From contig JAKZAN010000001.1 in NCBI GenBank assembly GCA_023053545.1, positions 4,298,565 to 4,362,564 of the forward strand: 64,000 nt of DNA. The letters are read 5' to 3'. The stretch is from Lepidurus packardi. Lineage: Eukaryota > Arthropoda > Branchiopoda > Notostraca > Triopsidae. The position numbers and the translations under genes are program-made. The notes under the pieces are model-generated. The model was not told the DNA's origin. It searched no databases and worked only from the letters and a program-made list of their open reading frames with translations. Below are positions 1-9,797 of this stretch, in pieces. The stretch's first letter is position 1. The number at the start of each line of letters is the position of its first letter.

Positions 1-2
1 GG

Positions 3-2165
3 GGTTTCGCCGCCATAGCCCGTCCCCTGTATGGTCTGTTAAAAAAGGCAACGACTTGGAACTGGACGGAGCAAAGCAGCGCATCATTCCTTCACTTAAA
101 ACAGGCTCTACGTACCGCCCCGATTTTAAACCATTTCCAAGAGGAACGGGAGATTGAAATCCATACGGATGCCAGTTACGAAGGGCTTGGCGCCGTTCTA
201 GTACAACGACAGGGTAACGAAGAATTCACCATTGCCTATATTAGCAGAAGACTCTCGGATCCGGAATCTCGATACCACAGTAATGAACTGGAATGTCTTG
301 CCGTGGTTTGGGCCGTTACGAAGTGGAGGTCCTATATTTTTGGTCGGCCCTTTAAGGTCATCACGGATAATACCGCGGTCACCTACCTCTTTCACAAACA
401 GGAGGTCAATGCAAAATTTAGCCGGTGGGTTCTTGCTCTTCAGGAATATGACATTACCTTTCAGCACAGAAAAGGAAAAGCCAATGTTGTCGCAGATGCC
501 CTATCGCGCGCACCAACAGGAGCCGGCGAAGAAACTCAGCCACCAGACCACATGGCTATTTGCACGCTATTATACAAAGTCCAACCTTCAGTACTCTTGG
601 CTGAGCAGTACACCGATCCGCAGTTCTCGCATCTCTTATTGCTCTTAAACGACCCCGCAGCCTTATCAAAATTTCCTGACAGCGACGGTATTTCCACTCA
701 ATTCTCGCTTCGCCACGGGCTACTTTACCGGAAAGGTAATGGCCGAGGTCGAAAGTTGCTGCTTGCGTTACCCCGAACGTTCCGTCGGGACGTTCTGCGT
801 AGCTGTCACGACAGTTTTGCAGGAGGCCATCTCGGTCTTACAAAAACCTTAGACAAAGTTAAGTCCCGATACTGGTGGCCCAGGCTTACCTCAACGGTTC
901 GACGGTATGTTAAATCTTGCCCCACCTGTCAACAAAGGAAGATTCCCCCCGGCCCACCACTAGGCTTCTTGCAACCAATTCCTCCTCCGGATCAACCATT
1001 TCGTCTGCTGGGCATTGATCACGTTGGCCCTTTTCCTCTCACTCCCCGTGGAAATCGGCACTTGCTAGTTGCGATCGACTACCACAGTAAATGGGTCGAG
1101 GTACGAGCCGTTCCCGATACATCCTCTAAAAATGTTGTTGACTTTCTCATGGAACAAATAATCCTACGGCATGGAACACCTGAGGCGCTGATTAGCGATA
1201 GAGGAACAGGATTTACCGCACGTCAGATGGAAGAAACCCTAGAACGCCTGAAAATCCGGCATTCGATGACAGCCGCCTATCACCCCCAAGCAAATGGGCT
1301 CTGTGAGCGAGTTAATCGTACACTGACCGAAATCGTTGCAGGTTTGATCGAATCCGACCAGCATCAATGGGATTCCTTAGTCCAAACAGCGGCCTTCTGT
1401 GTCAATACTGCCATGCAAGAAACCACCGGAATAAGCCCGTTTCAATTGGTATATGGACGTCTTCCAGTGTTACCCGAAGAGACGCTATTCCCGTGGCCGG
1501 AAGATGTGTCAGAAACTTATCCCGAGTTTCTTGGACGCGTCGAGGCCGTACGAAGAGCAACCATGGAGCGAATCTTGGTTAAACAGAAAGCGCAGAAACT
1601 CCGTTACGACAAACACCATCGGGCTCCACCTGTCTTCAAACCTGGTGATCTGGTATGGGTCCAGCGGCGTCTCCGAACGAAGGGCCAGTCACCTAAACTC
1701 CGTCCAAAATATATCGGACCCTTTTCCATTGCCAGAAATATTACAGAAGTCACCTACCAAATCGAAGACCTACCCGGACAGGAAACAAAACGTCGACTTC
1801 GGATATTTCCCGCCCACGTCAGTCAACTAAGGAAATTTGTACCCGGTTATGTGTCCGACGAAGAAAGTGACGAAGAAGATGGAGAAGATGACGGTGAAAT
1901 TGTAGACATAGACGACAACACGACCTCTAACCAGAGTGAGGAAAATAGAGAATCGGACGATGATCTCCCTTTGGCGCAGCTCTTGAAACACCATGGAACA
2001 GAAGGAGTGAACGATGCTGATGATGACCTGCCATTGTCCGAGTTGGTGAAAACCTGGAGACCTGCCGGGGTCGGAGAGGGTCACTTGGTCGCTCGGGAGA
2101 GCGATTTAAGTCAGGAAGGGCCGAGTGTAGCGAATGACCCTTTTGAAAACGTTGGTCTTGGTTAA
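3..2165 (+). CDS. Ty3/gypsy A pol, 3' part (RNase H and integrase)
   Basis: The frame is open from the first bases, so the 5' part (gag, protease, RT) lies outside the window. It begins in the RT connection region. The RNase H catalytic motif HTDAS with GLGAVL is near residue 54. The integrase follows: HHCC zinc finger near residues 268-310 (H, H, CPTC), the DDE core with Asp in GIDHVGPF (about 338), Asp in ISDRGTG (about 398) and Glu in CERVNRT (about 435), then a GPF motif (YIGPF). Integrase would insert the cDNA in the nucleus. The C-terminus is a long acidic tail with DDDLPLAQLLK and DDDLPLSELVK as an internal repeat. Motif order and the tail resemble gypsy B at 40621-44319, so the two are probably one lineage. 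No frameshift is seen. Certain as to family; activity cannot be judged. Confidence 0.93.
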   Translation, partial: GFAAIARPLYGLLKKATTWNWTEQSSASFLHLKQALRTAPILNHFQEEREIEIHTDASYEGLGAVLVQRQGNEEFTIAYISRRLSDPESRYHSNELECLAVVWAVTKWRSYIFGRPFKVITDNTAVTYLFHKQEVNAKFSRWVLALQEYDITFQHRKGKANVVADALSRAPTGAGEETQPPDHMAICTLLYKVQPSVLLAEQYTDPQFSHLLLLLNDPAALSKFPDSDGISTQFSLRHGLLYRKGNGRGRKLLLALPRTFRRDVLRSCHDSFAGGHLGLTKTLDKVKSRYWWPRLTSTVRRYVKSCPTCQQRKIPPGPPLGFLQPIPPPDQPFRLLGIDHVGPFPLTPRGNRHLLVAIDYHSKWVEVRAVPDTSSKNVVDFLMEQIILRHGTPEALISDRGTGFTARQMEETLERLKIRHSMTAAYHPQANGLCERVNRTLTEIVAGLIESDQHQWDSLVQTAAFCVNTAMQETTGISPFQLVYGRLPVLPEETLFPWPEDVSETYPEFLGRVEAVRRATMERILVKQKAQKLRYDKHHRAPPVFKPGDLVWVQRRLRTKGQSPKLRPKYIGPFSIARNITEVTYQIEDLPGQETKRRLRIFPAHVSQLRKFVPGYVSDEESDEEDGEDDGEIVDIDDNTTSNQSEENRESDDDLPLAQLLKHHGTEGVNDADDDLPLSELVKTWRPAGVGEGHLVARESDLSQEGPSVANDPFENVGLG

Positions 2166-2476
<311 letters not shown>

Positions 2477-2700
2477 TATAAAATATATAATTCTGTGAGT
2501 TCTGTGACAGAAGACCTGTTGGTCGGACGTGTGTCAAATCGCTCTGTGAAAGTGAGGTGTCTTTCTGTGAAATCCATATCACTGTTGTTAAGAAACGGAT
2601 TAATCTGGAAAGATCCCATTAGACTCTCAAAAGTTACACTGTTTTCAGCTTTTGTTTTTTGTTTCACTGGTTTGGATTAATTGGCTAGATTATCAGGCAG

Positions 2701-4092
2701 ATGGACGGGGAGCCAGTGCCCTGCCTTGCGCAGGGCACACGTGGTGAACCTGGTGACCTTGCCAACCGGGTTGAAAGCCAAGTTAAAAACCCACCGCTCA
2801 TACTTCGCTGTACAATGTGTAGCGAAAGCTTTACAAAAGACCACCACCTGGCTACAACGTGTCCTGACTGTCGTCACAAAAAAAACTCTCAATCCCGGAA
2901 AAGAACAATGTCTCCTATGCGCGAAGAAACTTCCCGTAAACATTCAGTCTCAGATGAGGAATACCACTCCAAAACCCTTGATCTTCTGCTATCGCAAATC
3001 CGATTGCTGCACGGGAACCAAACCATAATAATTGAATCAAACAAGACCCTCAAGGAAAATCAAGATCTGCTTATAGGACAAATTATCTCCTTAACTGAGG
3101 AAGTTCAGTCTCTTAAAGATGAACTCCACAAAATGAACCGCTCTCAAGAGACCCCAACACAGGTGAAAGAAACCTGGTCAGAAGCTATCCGAAAAAAAAC
3201 TCCTCGGACCACAAACCTCGCTCCAGATCAACTAGGGAATACAGCTCGGGCTAACACCCCAAAACCAACCAAATCCACACTCCCTGAAGAAATATTGATC
3301 ATCCAGCAAGAAGATCCAGAAAAATGGGGAAAAACCATACCGAGAAAGGAATTACTTGAGCTCATCGACGAAGACTTGGCAAAAATTGAACCAAGCTTAC
3401 CAAGCCCAGTCCTGGCCACAAAGAAGGAAGAAGGAAAGCTTTTCATCACTTTCAAGTCCAAAGAGGACAAAATAAAGGCAGGAACTGCCATCCAAACTGC
3501 AAATTTGAAAAATCTCGGTCGGGTTAAAATAATTGAACATCGCCCTAATCTTAACATCGTTATCCACCAACTGCCGAAAGACAAACAAGAAACAGAAATT
3601 AGCCAACATTTGACAAGGAAAAACTCAATCCTAGAAATTACCTTTTCGCCAAATCAAATTAAATGGCTGAACCCAACCAGTGACAAAGCATATGGATCTA
3701 TTATGTACACTTGCAACTCCCAGGAGGAAAAAAACACGCTACTGAAGGTAGGAGCCCTATTTGCCTTCAATAGAACAGTTCAACTTGAAGAGGCCCATCC
3801 ACCCCTGGTCATCCAATGCTTTCGCTGTCAAGCGTATGGCCACTTCGCACAAAAGTGTACAAGCAGATCCAGTAAATGCGCCAAGTGCGCAAGCGAGCAA
3901 CATTCAACCAAGGAGTGCCAAAGCAGCCAATTTAAATGCGCAAATTGCCAGGGTAGTCACGCATCTTACGATAGAATTTGCCTTATTCGAGCGGAGGAAA
4001 TAAAGAAAAGAGGACCAAAAAACCCCCAAGAAAACACAAAGAACCTGGCAGCAAAAGGAACTTGCACCAGGGATGGTCATCACAATCAATAA
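2701..4092 (+). CDS. LINE1 ORF1 (gag-like nucleic-acid-binding protein)
   Basis: A 463-residue protein that would package LINE RNA. Residues 37-57 hold a zinc-binding-like motif, C-x2-C-x7/8-H-x5/4-C-x2-C, ending CPDC. A charged, probably coiled-coil stretch follows (about 80-140), then a Lys/Glu-rich domain. Near the C-terminus are three CCHC-type knuckles, starting CFRCQAYGH, CAKCASEQH and CANCQGSH. The start is the first ATG; it places the 5' hairpin at codons 6-13. The frame overlaps ORF2 by 20 nt (4073-4092), with ORF2 in the +1 frame. Family assignment is by knuckles and context; the N-terminal motif is an observation, its zinc binding an inference. Confidence 0.88.
   Translation: MDGEPVPCLAQGTRGEPGDLANRVESQVKNPPLILRCTMCSESFTKDHHLATTCPDCRHKKNSQSRKRTMSPMREETSRKHSVSDEEYHSKTLDLLLSQIRLLHGNQTIIIESNKTLKENQDLLIGQIISLTEEVQSLKDELHKMNRSQETPTQVKETWSEAIRKKTPRTTNLAPDQLGNTARANTPKPTKSTLPEEILIIQQEDPEKWGKTIPRKELLELIDEDLAKIEPSLPSPVLATKKEEGKLFITFKSKEDKIKAGTAIQTANLKNLGRVKIIEHRPNLNIVIHQLPKDKQETEISQHLTRKNSILEITFSPNQIKWLNPTSDKAYGSIMYTCNSQEEKNTLLKVGALFAFNRTVQLEEAHPPLVIQCFRCQAYGHFAQKCTSRSSKCAKCASEQHSTKECQSSQFKCANCQGSHASYDRICLIRAEEIKKRGPKNPQENTKNLAAKGTCTRDGHHNQ
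2716..2738 (+). promoter_or_regulatory. LINE 5' hairpin (8-bp perfect stem, 7-nt loop)
   Basis: Arms GTGCCCTG and CAGGGCAC pair perfectly around a 7-nt loop. The same arms, with a nearly identical loop, occur at 23822-23844 in LINE2 at a similar distance from the 5' end, although the surrounding sequence has diverged. This suggests a functional RNA or DNA structure. Confidence 0.6.
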
Positions 4093-6892
4093 CCAATTTG
4101 AAATGAACGATAAACCGATTAAAATATTTATCCACAATATCAGGAAAAATTTTCAGCAACTACAAGAAACTATAAATTTATCCAGCGATTGTGACTTTGA
4201 AGCCGTATTTATCTTAGAACCCCCACAAAACTTATCCCCTGGCAAAACCTTTCGCAACTTTGTAACCTATTCCCCAGATGGCGAATATAAGGGGATTGCA
4301 ACTTTCAAAAACCAGGATACCTCCTATATGAAAATTCTTGAAACAAATGAACTTTATTCGGTTATCAAAATACTCCCAGGTCATAACCGCCCAGAATTTA
4401 TAGTAATCGGCGTATACAGACGATTCACCCAAGATTTAGAAAAATTACTACAAGAAATTTGGGAGAAATATTCAAAAATTTCACCACGTCTTATCTTCAG
4501 CGGAGACATGAACGCTCACCACTGGGCCTGGGAAGACCATAGCCCGGATATCCCAGGCACCCAACTGTTCGAATTTACCACAACCCACAATTTGACCATC
4601 TTAAATGAACATAACTTTTCTACTTTCTTGAACGAAAGAGGCAATTCATCCACTTTAGATCTAACGTTTGTTACAACCCAGTGCCTACCTTTCGTCGGAC
4701 ACTCCATTTTTAAAAGCCCAGATTTTATCAACCAATCGGACCACGAAGCAATTATAATAGAAATATATGTCCATAATGAATCAATTAAATCATGGATATG
4801 GAGCTATAATAAAGTGGACTGGATTAAATTAAACAATACTCTCAATGAGGAACTGAAAAAAAGTAAAATAAAATATCATGACATATCGGGCCCCGAGGAA
4901 TTAGACGACACAGTTAAAAATCTAACGCAAGCACTACATAAAGCAATGGAACTTAATATCCCCAAAACAAATCTTTCCAAAAGAGAAAATCCCTGGTGGT
5001 CCAAAGAACTAGCAAACCTCCGGAAAGAAACAGCTAAAAGCCTAAGGATTTATAAAAATTCAAGAACTGTACAAGACCAAGCCCGATGGAAAACTATGAG
5101 AAATTTGTACACAAACAAATGCCGTGTAGCAAAAAATTTATATTGGGAACAGAAACTAAAAACTCCTGACAACAGAATACTCTGGGGATTGGATAGAGCA
5201 AACCGTGAAAAAACAACGAAAAACAGCCTGGAACAACTGTTAAATCAACAAGGGGACGTTTTCGAGGACGAAATTAACAAACTAAATTTTTTGGCGCAAA
5301 AGTTCTTCTCAGCTACTCAAACTTCGAACTATCAGAACGTAAGAAAATGCAATTTCAGAAGACAGCAAAGATATCCAGAAATATCCTGGCGGGAGCTCAA
5401 AACACTCGTGCGAGCTTTACCTAATATTAAAGCACCAGGAGATGATGCCATACAGCCTATAGTGTTAAAAAACACCTGGAAAGTAATCGGAAATATAGTG
5501 GTAAATATTTTTAACGCCTCCTTAAAATACTCGTATTTTCCTACCGCCTGGAAAATCGGAAAAGTGCTCCCTGTTCCTAAACCCAAAAAGGCAGACTATA
5601 AAACACATAAGAGTTTCCGCCCCATAACCTTACTTTCCACACTAGGAAAAGTTTTAGAAAAAACGATTGCATTAAAAATATTAGATCATATGGAACAAAA
5701 ATCGCTTCTCTCTGACTATCAGTGGGGTTTTCGTCCAAAGAAATCGACCACAGATGCTATGCTTGCCCTGAGTAATCAAATCCTAAATGGATTCGACAAA
5801 CATCAAACTACAACAGCGCTTCTATTGGACATTGAAGGAGCCTTTGATAATGTTAATCATAGAAAGTTAATCCAAATACTGAAAAAGAAAAAGGTTCCAA
5901 GTTACGTCGCAGATTGGCTTCAAAACTTTTTAGCAGATCGCACAATCTACGTCCAGCATGGTAACCACAGGAGCCAAACTTTTCATGTCAGCAAAGGACT
6001 CCCTCAAGGATCACCCCTATCACCAATTTTGTTCGTCACATATATAGATGGAGCATTAAAACTTCTCAAAAGCAAACGCATCCGTGTGCAGGCTTTCGCT
6101 GATGACTTACTTTTAGCTATCAGCGGATCATCTGGGAAAGTGAATATCAGGATGCTTCAAAATGCCCTGAAAGCACTTGAGAAATGGAGTCTTAGTGTTC
6201 ACCTCACTTTCAGTCAAAGCAAGACAGAGCTGATACATTTCTCAAAGAAAAGATACCCTGACGATACGCCCCTTACATGGGGTGATATCACCATCATCCC
6301 AAGACCCCACGTTCGTTATCTTGGCCTCTTATTTGATACAAAGCTATCCTGGAAATCGCATGTTAATCGACTTGCAGCCGAAGGAAATTTTATTATTCTG
6401 AAAATACGAAACTTGTCCCATAATATTCCAGCTATAAGAACTAACCAGCTGAGATCTCTGCTTTTAGCTACACTTTATTCTAAGATATTTTACGGCCTAC
6501 CAGCCTGGTCAAACTTCAAGTTCGAAAAATCCCCCACTTTAAAATACCTTCATCGCCAAGCCTTGTTAATAATATCCGGAGCATTTAAAACGTCTCCAAC
6601 ATCAACCCTAGAAGCAGAGACTGGAATCCCTCCACTGAAGTTGGCCGTCGAAGAAAGGCTGATTAGATTCGGTTTAACAAGAAATGCAGCAGACCTCCGA
6701 AACATGGATCCTCCTCGTCATTCCTCATACGCAACTTGCTCATATCAAATCGAACAATTGGTCTCCCAGTTTAACTGTAATCGGGAAACCCAAGAGATCC
6801 CAAAAACAGTTAAAAGTATATTCAAACAAAAATGGGTGGAAAATTGGACTAAAAAAAACTTCAACATTGTTAAGTTTAGGAATTACTCCTGA
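4073..6892 (+). CDS. LINE1 ORF2: APE-type endonuclease and reverse transcriptase
   Basis: The 939-residue frame encodes the LINE replication enzyme. The N-terminal endonuclease has Asn in FIHN (about 20), Glu in LEPPQ (about 52), Arg in VYRR (about 118), GDMNAHH (about 144), STLDLTF and SDH (about 222). The RT has FRPIT (about 515), LLLDIEGAFDNV (about 584), GLPQGSPLSP (about 642) and FADD (about 676). All catalytic residues are present. There is no RNase H domain, as usual for Jockey-type elements. The frame ends early at 6892: homology to LINE2 and LINE3 continues in another frame to 7235, so a one-base change has occurred, most simply in the A8 run at 6851-6858. Confidence 0.92.
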   Translation: MVITINNQFEMNDKPIKIFIHNIRKNFQQLQETINLSSDCDFEAVFILEPPQNLSPGKTFRNFVTYSPDGEYKGIATFKNQDTSYMKILETNELYSVIKILPGHNRPEFIVIGVYRRFTQDLEKLLQEIWEKYSKISPRLIFSGDMNAHHWAWEDHSPDIPGTQLFEFTTTHNLTILNEHNFSTFLNERGNSSTLDLTFVTTQCLPFVGHSIFKSPDFINQSDHEAIIIEIYVHNESIKSWIWSYNKVDWIKLNNTLNEELKKSKIKYHDISGPEELDDTVKNLTQALHKAMELNIPKTNLSKRENPWWSKELANLRKETAKSLRIYKNSRTVQDQARWKTMRNLYTNKCRVAKNLYWEQKLKTPDNRILWGLDRANREKTTKNSLEQLLNQQGDVFEDEINKLNFLAQKFFSATQTSNYQNVRKCNFRRQQRYPEISWRELKTLVRALPNIKAPGDDAIQPIVLKNTWKVIGNIVVNIFNASLKYSYFPTAWKIGKVLPVPKPKKADYKTHKSFRPITLLSTLGKVLEKTIALKILDHMEQKSLLSDYQWGFRPKKSTTDAMLALSNQILNGFDKHQTTTALLLDIEGAFDNVNHRKLIQILKKKKVPSYVADWLQNFLADRTIYVQHGNHRSQTFHVSKGLPQGSPLSPILFVTYIDGALKLLKSKRIRVQAFADDLLLAISGSSGKVNIRMLQNALKALEKWSLSVHLTFSQSKTELIHFSKKRYPDDTPLTWGDITIIPRPHVRYLGLLFDTKLSWKSHVNRLAAEGNFIILKIRNLSHNIPAIRTNQLRSLLLATLYSKIFYGLPAWSNFKFEKSPTLKYLHRQALLIISGAFKTSPTSTLEAETGIPPLKLAVEERLIRFGLTRNAADLRNMDPPRHSSYATCSYQIEQLVSQFNCNRETQEIPKTVKSIFKQKWVENWTKKNFNIVKFRNYS

Positions 6893-7235
6893 ATCCTCAC
6901 CCATTTGCAAATTAAACTTAAACAGACACACAATTTATACCCTGATAAAACTTCGCTGTTCACACTATCCTTCCTTGGCTTTTCTCCATCGTATAAAGAA
7001 GACTGACAACCCTTTCTGCCCGTGCTACGCTCAAAGTTCTCAAGACCTCAAACACATTCTCTACCATTGCAGGTGGCTAAACAAACCAAGAGCAATCCTT
7101 CTTCAAAAACTATCGAAAGAAAAAGTTCACTTCAATATGCAAACCATTCTAACAAACCCGAAGATCTTTGCAGCAGTTGAAAGTTTCATAAACAGCTCCC
7201 GCGAAATATACAAACAAGGGAGGGCACTACTCTAG
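6861..7235 (+). pseudogene. LINE1 ORF2 C-terminal end, out of frame
   Basis: This stretch encodes the conserved LINE C-terminus: LRCSHYPSL followed by a CPC-x(n)-H-x3-HC motif ending CRWLNK, a putative zinc/RNA-binding region also found in LINE2 and LINE3. It lies in a different frame from the rest of ORF2 because of the shift near 6851-6858. The stop at 7233-7235 is the likely original end of ORF2. Confidence 0.82.
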
Positions 7236-7320
7236 TCATTTAGAGGAAAGCCCATTGGTTTAAAGTTTAAATAGTGATAACATTGTAAAACAGAAAATTG
7301 GAAAGAAAGAAAATAAATAT

Positions 7321-7344
7321 CGGCAAAGAGCTTTGCTCACGCTG
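7321..7344 (+). promoter_or_regulatory. LINE1 3'-end two-tier hairpin
   Basis: The outer stem is CGGC with GCTG, the internal loop AAA/AC, the inner stem GAGC with GCTC, and the loop TTT. AATAAA lies just upstream at 7312 and the poly-A starts 12 nt downstream. Equivalent structures with different stem bases occur in LINE2 (59853-59879) and LINE3 (53007-53030). It probably guides RT recognition of the LINE RNA. Confidence 0.55.
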
Positions 7345-7359
7345 AGATTAAATAGAAAA

Positions 7360-7536
<177 letters not shown>

Positions 7537-7796
7537 AGTTTGTTGTCATTTCTAGTGAAGTTGTAACATAATAGTTACATAGGTGTGGCAACGTTGCACA
7601 CCGGTTGTTCGGGGGGAAAACCAGGACAAATTTTTCACTGTTGCTGCGAAAGGCGTTTGAAGACCCGTGTTTGACCCGTTTTACACTTGTTTCTGAAAAT
7701 ATCTTTAAATTTATTAATCTTATTAAATATAGATTGAATATATTTGTATAGTTTTGACAGAGTTAAAAAAAACCTGCGTGCCTAAAAGTACGGAAA
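7537..7796. other. Non-coding stretch upstream of the three-exon gene
   Basis: AT-rich, with no coding signal. It would contain the promoter and 5' UTR of the gene at 7797. A short dyad (TGTAAC with GTTACA, about 7560-7578) is visible; no other element is recognised. Confidence 0.4.
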
Positions 7797-8493
7797 ATGG
7801 TAGACGAGAACAAGCTAGTTTTTGTCGAGTTAGACCATGCGATTTCCGAGGAGACGGACGAATTCGAAGTTAAATAAAGCATAAGGAGTTCGACAATGAA
7901 TCAGGTAGTTCAAGTTAGAAAAAAATTAACTAGCATTCATCACCAACTCCAATTTTAGAAGTGGCTTCTCGTCTTGTTTTGGAAATTCTTCCTCGCATGC
8001 TCATGGGGCAAAAGAAGGATAGGAACGCATGGAGACATTTATTTGACATACGAGAGGTAACTGAACGTTTCTTTGGTTGAGAAGTCTGTGTAACATTGTT
8101 TTCTCTTTTTGAAAGGAATCCGCAAACCTGCTTTATTCAGTTTCTGAAATAAAAAGGGGCCCACCTTTTATAATTGCAGTGGGATCCGACTTATCAGTAG
8201 TTGTGGATGGGAGTGAACCCATCTACATCGGTAATAGCTCAGCAGAAGCAGTAACAGTATTGATGGCGGCGTATTACGTCTTTAACATAAAATACTCCTC
8301 GTACGTGAAGACAACTCTATTATTTCTAAAATCGGAATGCCTCGGATTTAAAGATAAGGAAACGCAAATGTGCGTTTCGCTGGTATCGTTCTTGCCTTCC
8401 TCACAGAGGCAAAAGCATGTCTCGAAAGTCCGTAGTCATCCGCCTGGAGTTTCCAATGTTTGTTGTTTCCTAGTGTTTCCTAATGTTTCCTAG
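7797..8493 (+). CDS. Small spliced gene of unknown function (three exons)
   Basis: Exons at 7797-7868, 7934-8056 and 8116-8493 join in phase into a protein of about 190 residues. The ATG has a good context (GAAAATGG). Introns of 65 and 59 nt have GT...AG borders. The joined protein has an acidic N-terminus (VELDHAISEETDEFE), a basic region with RNAWRHLFDI, then GPPFIIAVG and AAYYVFNIKY followed by TLLFLKSECLGF. From memory, this pattern resembles the C-terminal part of a group of uncharacterised invertebrate proteins; no function is known to me. The last 30 or so residues look like read-through and may not be genuine. It could be a whole gene or the 3' end of a longer or repeated one. Confidence 0.5.
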
Positions 8494-8679
8494 GTTCTCA
8501 TGTTCTAATGTTCGTAAAACATCGTTGTACGTTTTGTACGTTTGTATTTTTACGTTTATGGTTTATTTGTAATTAAGCTTATTTTTTGTTGTTTGTTATT
8601 GTTTTGTTGTTTGCAACACAAAATGACAAAAAAAGAAATAAATGAATTTCACTTACTGCACATTAAGGTTTACGTTATT

Positions 8680-8850
8680 GAAGCCCGAGTACTTCTAGAA
8701 GTGGAGTTTCCGAAGTGCACTTTTAAAAGCCCAATGACTTCAAAAAGTGAAGATTTCAAACTGCATTTAGAAGCCAGACTGCTTCTAAAACTGCAGATTC
8801 GAAGGTTCACTTTTAGAAGCTCGACGACTTCTAAAAGTGCAGTTCGGAAA
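8680..8850. repeat. About 46-bp tandem repeat, each unit with an internal dyad
   Basis: About three and a half diverged units of 44-46 bp. Each contains an AGAAG-type arm facing its complement. The clearest is a perfect 12-bp inverted repeat, CACTTTTAGAAG (8808-8819) and CTTCTAAAAGTG (8828-8839), with an 8-nt spacer. An open frame runs across it (8542-9021) but has no gene-like features. Confidence 0.65.
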
Positions 8851-9021
8851 CTGCTGTTATTGGGAGGGTGCTGCAGTCGGAAAAAAGTGAGAAGAAAACA
8901 CTGCACTTTCGTTTACCCGTTTTTCGTGGACGTTTTTCTCCACAAATCGCAGAAGTTTTTTAACAGTGTAAGGGATGAAATGCTGGCTGGTGGTTTCAGA
9001 CCGACTTTAGCGTTGAATTAG

Positions 9022-9327
9022 AATGGAGGTTTATAGAAAGTCAAATAATGCTTGACAACAGAAGGATAACAAACAAGAAAAGGGGGTCACACTTGGGTGC
9101 AGAATTACACCTCTCTGTTGTCTACCGCAACTCGTTGCTACTGGAATTCACGGAAGAATATCTCGGATCCTTGATCCCCACTCTTTCACACTCAACTACT
9201 GTCTTGCGACTCACCACTGGCTACTGACTACTGACTAAGGGGTCACGTCTTCTCCTACTACTTGTCCTCCTATTTTGCTTGGCTCGCACCAACAACATGA
9301 AAGGTACAAGCACTGTAAGTATGTTAG
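9022..9327. other. Unassigned DNA before gypsy C
   Basis: No gene, repeat or known element is recognised. The last four bases (TTAG, 9324-9327) are the left target-site duplication of gypsy C. Confidence 0.5.
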
Positions 9328-9719
9328 TGTTGAGTTTCTTACTTTTATTAAACTCAACAACTTAACAAGGTAGACGTAGGCAGGCGGTTTTTAATAGTTT
9401 TATTTAGTAATGAAGAAAGTAGAGAAACAGCACACTTATACTCACAGACCAAAAACACTGTCATGACAGAACCCAAGTGTTTCGTCTCAGTCGGAATACA
9501 GCACATAATAACAACTGCGGGTAGACTCCCTTGGTCGCGACCCAGGCTTCACCTTTTATACCCGCGTCGTGTGCCACTTGTACTTATACCCTCGGTTTTC
9601 CACCGACGTGGACTTACATAGTTCTCCTGAAGGACAACACAACTTCTAAACCCCTATCAGAAGAACTTGTCCACATCGGAGGAAAGCCAGGGGTATCGCC
9701 ACGTGTGGGGATCTCAACA
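9328..9719 (-). repeat. Gypsy C LTR1 (outer 3' LTR)
   Basis: 392 bp, TGTTGAG...CTCAACA. On the minus strand it contains a TATA box (GTATAAAAGG, about 9554-9562) and AATAAA near its end (about 9343-9349). A purine-rich tract (minus strand GAAATAGAGGTGGAGGA, 9720-9736) abuts it and is the likely polypurine tract. Confidence 0.92.
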
Positions 9720-9797
9720 TCCTCCACCTCTATTTCACACCCCATAAACAAAAGAAAACACGAACATACACACACAACTGGAGCTGGGGGGGAGGGT

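Noticed and set aside
8542..9021. A 159-codon open frame as a gene
   Set aside because: It consists largely of the 46-bp tandem repeat and shows no domain or start context.
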